Under the pieces are notes generated by a model, which was not told where the DNA came from, made no database searches, and was given only the letters and a program-made list of their open reading frames with translations. From contig JADLSH010000334.1 in the NCBI GenBank assembly GCA_016169945.1, forward strand, positions 124,001-188,000: a DNA stretch of 64,000 nucleotides, given 5' to 3'. The position numbers and the translations under genes were made by a program. This DNA is from Trachythela sp. YZ-2020 (taxonomy: Eukaryota > Cnidaria > Anthozoa > Malacalcyonacea > Clavulariidae). How positions within the stretch are numbered: position 1 is the first letter of the stretch; the number at the start of each line of letters is the position of its first letter. This document shows, one piece after another, positions 55,900 through 64,000 of this stretch.

Positions 55900-56980
55900 A
55901 ACCACCACATTTACAAAAGAATATAGAACGCATTGTTTGATATCCCTAAGCCAACGGTTGAAATCCTGTTAACTATCCTGCGCATGCGTACCAAATTTCT
56001 CACGGTAACCACATGCCGAATGATTGGGGGTTTGTATGTATATAAAATTATAAATAGAAAGAGTGTTTTACAAGGGTTTTTTTTAAATGATAGTAATCAA
56101 ACTCGGTTCAAAGCATGTTAATTAATATGTTTTATTTCATTTAAAGCTTTATAATGTTATAATAAATTAAGTGATTTAACAATAGGTTGGGAGTCTGAAG
56201 TGTTTTCAGCCTATAGAGTAACTTTATTTTATTTTATTGGTGTGATTACACAACAATATTTTTTTGTCAAAAATAGCTTTTTTAATATATTTTTTTCACC
56301 AAATGATCACTTAGACACAGTGATGATCAAAGACACTGTTTTCAAACCTATGGTTACTATGGTTACCGAGATAATTACCCCCAACGGTGAAAATAGTAAT
56401 AAATATTACACTTCAAAAATGTTATATATAGTAACTTATATACTTAATCTATGCTGTGAACCAGAATAATGAAAAAATATGTTTTAGTGTATTTGCTGCC
56501 TCCCCGTAGGGAGGCAGCACACTATTCTTGACGTGCTAAGGATTCTCCAGAGTTCACTTGCCCCAGTCTTTTACCCGACCTATATATTGTCGAGATTTCG
56601 ATTTGGCGTCGGTTAAGATGGATGTTTATCGTAAGTCCGGGGCAAAAGGTCGAGCTTAAAGTCATTTTTAAAATTAGGGGGAGTGAACGAGATATTGTAA
56701 TTGTATGCGCACGCATGCATGTTTCTTTCCATGTGCTCGATCAATATTTTGAAAACTTTATAATTTATACGGATGCGAAAAGATCGAAATTTTTCAGAAA
56801 ATCTTAGGTAAGTTACGTACGTATGGCTCTGTTTCTTTCTACTGACATACATCAAGGCGATGAACTATTTAGTGTTCAATCTAGAGAGAAGCAATGTGCT
56901 TTTTCTGAGTTTATCGGCTATTTTAACAGCCCAAAATAACCCGCTGATCGATTGGTCAAAACAACATAAATGTCTTAATA
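55900..56980. other. no gene confirmed
   Basis: AT-rich to 56,470. A plus-strand frame at 56,622-56,807 (ELKVIFKIRGSERDIVIV) is of unknown meaning. Confidence 0.4.
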
Positions 56981-56986
56981 TTGCAG

Positions 56987-57095
56987 GGAGACAAAATGTA
57001 CTTAAAAGCACTAGATAATGGCTTAATTATCCTAGACCCAGGTGTAGAATTTTTGTCTATAGATCACTTACCAACAGTTGTCAGTGTTTCATATG
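56987..57095 (+). CDS. possible single exon (GDKMYLKALDNGL)
   Basis: Acceptor ATATTGCAG, then 36 codons (GDKMYLKALDNGLIILDPGV...HLPTVVSVSY) plus one base, and donor ATG then GTAAGA. The ALDNGL segment recalls beta-trefoil proteins such as FRG1, but the match is too short to name. Flanking exons were not found. Confidence 0.35.
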
Positions 57096-58760
57096 GTAAG
57101 AACATGTTTTCTTACGAGATCTATGGATATGTATAAATATCGCCTGTACAGGCAAAAACAGCTATATTATCTGTGATGGCGACAAATAGTTGTCTACCTG
57201 TTTTATGTATAGTCGACAGAGGCACTAAAAGGCATTGATTTGCCCCGTTGAGGCACTGAATAACATCGACCTGCCCGTTGGGGTTGGTGCTGTGTTATCG
57301 CACGAGATGGAAGACGGAACGGAGAAACCGATCGCCTTTGCTTCACGAACTTTGACAGCAGCAGAAAAGAAATATGCGCAGATAGATAAAGAAGGTCTTG
57401 CCATGGTTTTCGCAGTCAAGAAGTTCCACCAATTCCTATACGGTCGGCATTTTACAATTTATACCGATCATAAACCACTCCTGGGAATATTTAGTTCCGA
57501 TCGAGCAATTCCACAAATGGCCTCGAGTAGAATTCAAAGATGGGCATTGACGATGTCAGCCTACGAATATGATGTAATCTTCAGACCTGGAAAGGAGAAT
57601 AGCAACGCGGATGCCCTTAGCAGACTGCCGTTGAAGATCGAGCCAAGTTCGACGCCGATACCCGGCGATGTGATAAATTTGATGGATCATTTATCCCGAA
57701 GTCCCGTTGATGCATTAAAAATCAAACAGTGGACAATGAGAGATCCGATGTTAGCTCGAATATACCAATTCACTATGAAGGGATGGCCGACCACCGTGCA
57801 AGATGATAGAATCAAGCCGTATTATACTAGAAGAAACGAATTGAGTGTACAAGAAGGTTGTCTGTTATGGGGATCGAGAGTGGTAATACCTCCTCAAGGA
57901 AGAAGTCAGGTCATGGATATCTTGCATGAAACACATCCTGGTATGTCACGGATGAAGGGATTGGCTCGGGGATATGTTTGGTGGCCTGGTATGGATAAAG
58001 CTATTGAAGAACGAGCCAGAGGTTGTTCTACCTGTCAAATGCATCAAAAGGTACCACCGAAAGCACCTATGCATCCATGGGAATGGCCGCACCAGCCATG
58101 GTCTAGAATCCACGTGGATTATGCTGGACCGTTTATTTCCTGTTAATTATTGACGCACATTCCAAATGGTTGGATATACACATGACCAATTCATGTAATG
58201 CCGAGACGACTATTGAGAAACTACGAATGACCTTTGCTAGTCAAGGGTTACCAGAGATGGTGGTGTCTGATAATGGTCCTGCGTTCGTGAGCAAAGAATT
58301 TGAAGAATTCCTTGTGAAGAATGGAATCCGTCACGTGAAATCGGCACCATATCACCCAGCGTCCAATGGTCTTGTGGAAAGGGCTGTGCAAACTTTCAAA
58401 CAAGCGATGAAGAAACAAAATGGAACTTTGCAGACAAGATTATCGCGATTTCTGTTTAAGTATTAGCCTGAAAACAGACCTACGTTTCGCCCGCCCTAAA
58501 ATTCACGGGTCAAGGAATGGCGAAACGTAGGTCTGATGAAAATGTTGTCAAAACGCTGTGGAATCCGACCGCCTGGCGGTCGGAATAGCTGATTGGATAA
58601 TTCACAGGGAAATGGGTTCTGATTGGTTGGTCGCTAACATGAAAGGTTTAGAATTAGTTTGGAAAGGTCAGCAATTTTCAGCAAGAAGGTCAAGTTGACA
58701 AATATTATGCTACGAGTTTATGAATCAAAATTTGAATATAAATCTACATAACAATAGCTG

Positions 58761-59230
58761 TTGCGTGTGGACATGTCGAAGGACGAGTTGTTTAAGAAGG
58801 CATTGGATTTAACTGTAGCACAATTTAACTACCGTTCGTTTAAAACCGAACAAGACACGTGTATTAAAAAGCTTGTGGTGGATCGTGAGGATGTATTTGC
58901 TGTGTTGCCAACTGGCTACGGAAAGAGTCTAATTTATCAGATATTACCATTAGTGTTCACCGAAATGGATGTGCTTGAATACGGCCAGTGTAACGATACT
59001 CACACTGTTATTGTTGTAAGTCCTCTGGAGTACATTCGTGCAACAAGTAGAAAATTTAAAACGTCTCGACTTCGGGCTGTGTCGCTGGATGCTTCGTTTA
59101 GTACAACAGAAGGGGTATCCGCACAAGTTATATATGGCAGCGCTGAACAATGGTTATCTGATGCCTGGATACAGAAACTGAAGGACGGTGGTCTTGGAAA
59201 TGTCAAAGCACTAGTAATAGACGAAGTACT
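58761..59230 (+). pseudogene. captured 5' part of a RecQ-like helicase
   Basis: MSKDELFKKAL..., then FNYRSFKTEQ (Q-motif-like), VFAVLPTGYGKSLIYQ (Walker A), IVVSPLEYI (motif Ia region) and ALVIDEV (start of the DExH Walker B). The native reading ends at the DEV, exactly at the junction with the other captured fragment. ATPase motifs III-VI and the RecQ C-terminal region are absent, so no helicase activity is expected. The frame stays open for 174 residues, including foreign sequence to 59,285. Confidence 0.8.
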
Positions 59231-59231
59231 C

Positions 59232-59532
59232 CGACTTGAGAGGAAAGTGAGTCATTCTTTTTTACTGCTTCACATATTTCCATAAATGTATTATACATAC
59301 TTGTAACTTTCCGCGCACATTTCTTGCACACGGATCTGCGGTTGAACTTATCTTTTTGAAGTTTTATGCCGATATGTGACAAAAGAACACTCAATGTAAC
59401 TGTATCTACATTTAACCCTTTTATTAGAGCGACAATTTCTTTATTATTAGTGCCAGTGAATAGCGGAACACTTGTGTGTTTATTGCCGCGAATTTTAAAA
59501 TTGCCAAAACAAAAGGCACACTCGGCCGACAT
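59232..59532 (-). pseudogene. captured 5' part of a zinc-binding (ZAD-like) protein
   Basis: Starts MSAECAFCFGNFKIRG and has a second pair in SVCKKCARKVTSMY about 65 residues on, so CxxC...CxxC with an alpha-helical end (MEICEAVKK). This resembles ZAD/THAP-associated N-terminal zinc modules in animals. The native part ends about where the helicase fragment begins; the last residues to 59,203 read through the antisense of the helicase. Confidence 0.55.
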
Positions 59533-60317
59533 ATTCGATATTGTTTACAAAAAACTATTCTAAACTTCTATTTTTAGGTGTTAAATGTGTCAATCTCATT
59601 GTTAATTATTACAAAATGTAAAGTGGGCGGAATGCACTTTTGACAACATTTTCATCAGACCTACGTTTCGCCATTCCTTGACCCGTGAATTTTAGGGCGG
59701 GCGAAACGTAGGTCTGTTTTCAGGCTATTTAAGTATCGGATTACACCACACTCCACTACCGGCCAAGCACCCGTGTTATTACGCTGGGGAACACAGTTAC
59801 GTTCTCATCTTACGTTGGTACAGCCTGACACTGGAAAAACGGTGCGATATGCTCAAAATAGACAGAAAGTGCAACATGATCAGCATTCGAAGCCTAATAA
59901 TATTTCGGCTGGAGAAGAAGTTTGGGTACGAAGTTATACAGCTCCTGAGAAGTGGTCTATGGGAAGGGTGATGGAAGAAACGGGACCAGTCTCTGCGAAG
60001 ATTGAGATGGAAAACACCAGAGTGGTACGGAGACATCACGACCAGATCAGACGTCAGACGCCAATCGTATCTGAAGCGTTTGTACAAGATACTGTTGGTG
60101 CTCCTAACGCTACAGAATATGGTTCAAGTATCACGAAGTCAACGGATCATTCCATGGTGGAATCAAGTGAATCTACTAGACGTTATCCGACAAGAGTCCG
60201 TAGGATACCTCAAAAACTAGACGATTATGTGACGTGACTATTGATAGTTATGATATGTTTTAATATTTAAAATTTTGGAAAACACAAAAACTAAAAAAAA
60301 AACTTAGAAGGAAGGAA

Positions 60318-60560
60318 TGTAGTAACCGGACATGACGTTTTAGTCTTGTGACCGGATGGGTGTGACTCTTCATAAACAGTTTTATTTTAGTAACATTTAG
60401 CTAGACTTAACGTGTAATCAATCCGGTAGCATATATTAAATCATGTGAAATACTTGAATATACTATACGTTGGTGTTCTTTGATCGATAAGATACCTAGC
60501 TTCTCTAAACCGAAATCAATAGCTCCTCGAACATTCATATTGACTATATTCCCTTCGCTG
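60318..60560 (+). repeat. 3' LTR start of the Gypsy element
   Basis: Begins TGTAGTAACCGGACATGACG right after the purine-rich TTAGAAGGAAGGAA tract, the expected polypurine-tract/LTR junction. The 3' limit could not be set, as no 5' LTR is present to compare. Confidence 0.6.
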
Positions 60561-60733
60561 TTTGTAATGTTTTGAAACGAGATCGAGCTTGGATCGAATT
60601 ATTCGCTAATAGGATGACGTCAGATCAAAGCGTGTGACTTTTGATTGGTTAAAATTGTGACACACCTCCGACCAACCTCCGACCAAAATACAGGTCGGTA
60701 AAAAAACGCGCGAAGCAGGCTGGAAAAGTCCGT

Positions 60734-62628
60734 TTACCGCCTCAAAAAAAACAAAAAACGGACTTTGAGAAAGTCTACGGCTGGGGCTGCATGGATGAAG
60801 GTAGGCAATGAGGCATCACTAATTGGTGGATTTTGGATGAGGTTAGGCAATGAAGCATTACTAATCGATGCATCCTGGGTGTAGCTAGGCAATGAGGCAT
60901 CACTAATCGGTTGATTACTTCGCTGTTGCGATGTATCATTATCTATGCCCGTCTTCCTCTGTTTCTTTTTCTTTTTCTTAGAGACTTTACTGGAAGGATC
61001 CCTTGCATTTGAATTCTCTGTGATTATAGCAGTATCGTTTTCAGAATTTTTGGAGTTGACTGAACCTGAACTGAGTTGCTTACTAAGTAGTTCAACTGAT
61101 GTAATTAAAGCAGAATTATCTCTTCGTAGGCGAGACATTTGCATATACATAGTTGGCTTCTCAGGCTTTTTTCCTTCAGGAAAAACAGCTTCCTTGAGAA
61201 CAGCGATTTCAGCATATAGATTCTTAATATCCTCTCTATGCTTGGCACAACAGGCACAGCAGGCACCCACACTTGTATATTCCGGGTCGAGCAATATACA
61301 CTCCGACTCGAGCGGATCTTGATAGGCGACCTTGTGTTTGCCTGACTCGTTATGCCCAGACGCATCTCCGTCATATTTATTATCCGATTTATTACAGCAG
61401 GATATATTGCTGACTTGTAGTAACGAAGTACATGCTCTTGGCGTTCCATCGAAGTTAGGATTGTTCGCTTTAAGATCAGCTTCGGCCATAAAACATTCAA
61501 AGGAGTGATTAAGATCGGTATTATCGACTCTCTCTGGTATGCTTGATTTTACAATACCATCAAGTATTCGCTTACACAAGGCTTCGGCTTTAGCTCCATC
61601 AAAACAAATGACTTCGCTCTTTGAATGCCAGGTGACTTTGAGCTGAGCGCTATCGAAGCACCATTTGCCACCACTGGGTGATCGCCATTGCGTACTTTCA
61701 GCTGTTTCTTCGTCGATTATTGTGAGAACAAAAGCCTTTAGATCTTCGAGTGAGCCTGACCATATTAATTTGTTTTTCTTCAGGCCAAAAAAGTCATACA
61801 ATACATTGATAACAGTCGACGAATTCATTTTCATCAGAGTTCCTAAACACTACCTCGTCGACTTTGGGAGCCAGAGACATAACGTTTGATAAGAGGAGAC
61901 TAGGAGCGAATTCAGTGGAAGACTTGGGGCGAGCTAATTGTTTAGTAGTGGTTTTGGGTGAAATTTTAGGAGTGATGTATATAATATTACTAGCACTGTT
62001 GTGGCTTATATAGCTCCGCAGAGGGGGAGAAAAGCACTTGGTTTTCGCAAGCCGGTTTTTAACTCGGACAGGTATTGGCCGTTCTGAAAGTTCTTTTGAC
62101 TTTGCGTTTGAGTGTTGTGGGAACAGTCCATGGATATTTGATGTACAAGATGTAAGTGGTCTAACCAATCTTTGGTTGGTCGACGAAGGCAGGAGGGTGG
62201 TCTGTTTCGGAATTGATATTCGCTGAGCGGCTTACTTTCTGTTTAAGCTTTGATGATGCATCATTAGGAGATGTTATGGGTGGAGTATGTACTGTTATAT
62301 TGTTCTCTTTGTTTGACTCACTGGTACTTTGTGTGTTTAAGTCGAGATTTTCATTTCTATTGCCTTGACAACTCGTTTGTTTATAGCACTCATTAATTGT
62401 AAAGTCCAAACAAGGGAGTAATTGCTCCTCGTTTGTGTTATTGGTTGTTGACGGGTTGTTGCAAGAAACCTCAACCGTAAAGACTTCATTAACATTGTTA
62501 TTGACTGTCTGTAAGGCATTAAGGTTAGCACATCGCATCACGATATCTGTGTAGTTTTCAGGACTCTTGAACGTCAAAATCCCACGGACTCCACTGCCAG
62601 TAGGGGGCATTAATGGGGTTGTTTTCAT
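60734..62628 (-). pseudogene. LINE ORF1-like protein, three frames
   Basis: Three overlapping frames on the minus strand (62,161-62,628; 61,794-62,168; 60,734-61,834) read as one protein of about 600 residues with small indels near 62,165 and 61,810. The last part has DFFGLKKNKLIWSGSLEDLK, SPSGGKWCFDSAQLKVTWHS and FDGAKAEALCKRI, then ACCACCAKHREDI with a following coiled-coil (AEIAVLKEAV...SVELLSKQL) and a Lys-rich tail. I know this arrangement from ORF1 of coral LINEs; it would bind element RNA. Tandem ISDASLPS-like repeats end it. Confidence 0.6.
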
Positions 62629-63716
62629 TGATCTGAAAAAGGCCTTTGATACTATTGACCATCAGATAATTTTACAGAAATTAGAAAATTATGGAATCGA
62701 CCATAATAGTTTAAAATGGTTCGAATCATATCTTACTGGCAGAATACAAAAATGCAAAGTCAACGATCGGCTATCAGGTTCGACGTCAGTAACGTGTGGT
62801 ATCCCACAAGGGAGTAATTTGGGTCCGTTGCTGTTCCTTATCTATATTAATGACCTGCCAAACTGCCTCCACCACGCCACTCCTAGAATGTTTGCAGACG
62901 ATACGAATGTAAGCTTTGCAGCTGATTCTCTGGAAGAGCTCCAAAGTGTCATTAACTCTGAATTAGAACGTCTTAAAAGCTGGCTGATTACAAATAAGCT
63001 CAGTTTAAATATTGCAAAAAGAATCAATGCTACTCAGAATATATCGACAAAGAATCAATGCTACTCAGGGTAGTATAACCATTAAGCTTGATGGTAGTGA
63101 AATCAACAAAGTCGATACTATTAAATCCTTAGGAGTACATATCGACAAACACCTTTCTTGGTCAACCCATATTGAGAAATTAACTAAGAAAATTGCCTCA
63201 GCCATTGGTGCATTAAAACGTATTAGACCATTTGTAAGTACGAGAACAGCTGTTCAGGTGTATCAAGCCTTGATACAACCTCATTTTGACTACTGCTGCT
63301 CAGTCTGGGACGGTTTTGGAGAAACTCTCAGTAATAAAATACAGAAACTACAGAATCGAGCAGTAAGAGTCATTACGAGGTCGCACTATGATGCAAGTGC
63401 TAGTCCTCTTTTGAATAATTTGCACCTAGACAATCTTTGTTTACGACGCAAAAAGATTAAGGCTGGAATTATGTTTAAAATAGTCAATGGTGATGCACCA
63501 TCTTACCTACAAAATATTTTCTCTGTTCACGACAGTGGGTATAACTTAAGAAACTCTGAAATAAAGCTAAATTTGCCCAAGCCACGAACTAACTATTTAA
63601 AACGAAGCCTTTGTTATACTGGAGCCTTATTATGGAATAATCTGCCTCAGGATATACGAATGCTTCGTTCGTTACCACTATTTAAGAATTCCTTAAATTA
63701 TTACTATAATTTGTAA
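62590..63716 (+). pseudogene. LINE RT, catalytic core to C-terminus
   Basis: Begins abruptly inside RT: GVVFIDLKKAFDTIDH (first Asp), TSVTCGIPQGSNLGPLLFL, RMFADDTN (xADD), then LSLNIAK. A 31-base local duplication (63,021-63,068) shifts the frame, after which the thumb and C-terminal part follow: LGVHIDKHLSW, QPHFDYCCSVWD, NKIQKLQNRAVRVI, and a stop at 63,716. Related to CR1/Jockey-type elements. Endonuclease and N-terminal RT are absent. It is opposed to the ORF1 piece at its left. Confidence 0.85.
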
Positions 63717-63763
63717 AATGACTCCCACACGGCAAACTTGGAAATCAGTTGTAATTATTTTTC

Positions 63764-64000
63764 CTATCTAATTAATGTACTGAAGTTTTTGAGCAAGAGA
63801 GCAAGGCTGTCGTCATAACTTGAATTTGGGTATATGATAGACATAACACGTTTTTGCACCCGTTCAACGGCGTTAGAAAGATAGCATGGTAATCCATAGT
63901 GGTACACTTGGCAACAATATTCCAAAATTTGCCTAATGCAGGCACAATAAAAGTTAAGAATATCTGCAGTTGGAACAAATTTTAGTTGGACAATCAAGTA
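63764..64000 (-). pseudogene. third LINE fragment, RT C-terminus
   Basis: Minus strand ADILNFYCACIRQILEYCCQ, then HYGLPCYLSNAVERVQKRVM and IIYPNSSYDDSLALL, the post-catalytic region of a LINE RT (FY...LEY...W...L...VQKR). The rest lies beyond the window edge. Confidence 0.75.

Larger units (their letters stand above)
58464..59727. mobile_element. Pack-MULE-like element carrying two gene fragments
   Basis: 90-bp terminal inverted repeats, identical on base-by-base reading (58,464-58,553 and 59,638-59,727), starting TAGCCTGAAAACAGACC and themselves containing a GACCTACGTTTCGCC fold-back. Flanked by TTTAAGTAT on both sides (58,455-58,463 and 59,728-59,736), a perfect 9-bp duplication. No transposase. 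Instead it holds the 5' parts of a helicase-like gene (plus) and a zinc-finger-like gene (minus), meeting tail to tail near 59,230. It sits in the Gypsy integrase frame. Confidence 0.9.
57235..60237 (+). pseudogene. Ty3/Gypsy Pol 3' half, split by a MULE
   Basis: 57,235-58,146: RNase H (VGAVLSHEMEDGTEKPIAFA, YTDHKPLLGIF, NSNADALSR) and the integrase zinc region (HETHPGMSRMKG...CSTCQMH), up to the first catalytic aspartate (HVDYAGPF). A frame change near 58,140 follows. 58,170-58,466 holds the second Asp (VVSDNGPAF) and Glu (NGLVERAVQTF). The frame is then cut by a 1,264-bp insertion and resumes at 59,737 (ITPHSTTGQAPVLL is the expected next motif; the tail is at 59,773-60,237, with GEEVWVRSY). 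Gag, protease and RT are missing to the left, so the element is truncated near 57,235. Confidence 0.9.

Noticed and set aside
59640..59727. Hammerhead in the MULE TIR (CTGATGA on the minus strand)
   Set aside because: CTGATGA is followed by AAATG with no stem II and no GAAA box in register.

Overview
This window reads as eukaryotic nuclear DNA from an early-branching animal, most likely a cnidarian (anthozoan-like). It is AT-rich, has long introns, contains degenerate TTAGGG/CCCTAA tracts, and is packed with transposons. The one confident host gene encodes a secreted PAN + MAM protein ending in a cysteine-rich module that I recognise from cnidarian proteins. The species call is inference; nothing here fixes the genus. 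No tRNA, rRNA or CRISPR array was recognised. || Layout. 1-4.4 kb: repeat debris, three tandem 281-bp units each carrying a hammerhead ribozyme on the minus strand (retrozyme-like), and a Penelope-type reverse-transcriptase fragment. 4.4-17 kb: one minus-strand gene rebuilt from the sequence as 8 exons whose splice phases all agree (382 residues: signal peptide, PAN/apple, MAM, C-terminal module). Its introns hold small inverted-repeat elements and a second hammerhead motif. 17-24 kb: a broken LINE with an ATCT tail between diverged inverted arms. 24-30 kb: a large inverted duplication and fold-back elements. 30-37 kb: TTAA-flanked elements (one with a perfect 84-bp palindrome), hAT-like ends, and a decayed cysteine-protease ORF preceded by a 2A ribosome-skipping motif. 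37.6-43.6 kb: a nearly complete BEL/Pao LTR retrotransposon with identical 258-bp LTRs. 43.6-48.9 kb: mostly anonymous repeats. 48.9-52.5 kb: a TTAA-type transposon with a Mutator-like/Kolobok-like transposase, itself invaded by a small element with a perfect 9-bp target duplication. 53.7-57.1 kb: hAT transposase remains, an exonuclease-like broken ORF and one possible exon. 57.2-60.6 kb: the 3' half of a Ty3/Gypsy element whose integrase is split by a 1,264-bp Pack-MULE-like element carrying the 5' parts of two unrelated genes tail to tail. 60.7-64 kb: LINE ORF1 and RT pieces in head-to-head orientation, then a third LINE fragment. || How the pieces relate. Almost everything apart from the PAN-MAM gene is mobile or derived from mobile DNA, and nesting is common: MULE in Gypsy, MULE in Kolobok-like element, hAT in palindrome. 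Many otherwise conserved ORFs change frame by one or two bases, often in or beside homopolymer runs. This suggests that some of the apparent decay may be uncorrected long-read indels. The most unusual signals are the hammerhead array, the gene-capturing MULE and the 2A-protease ORF.
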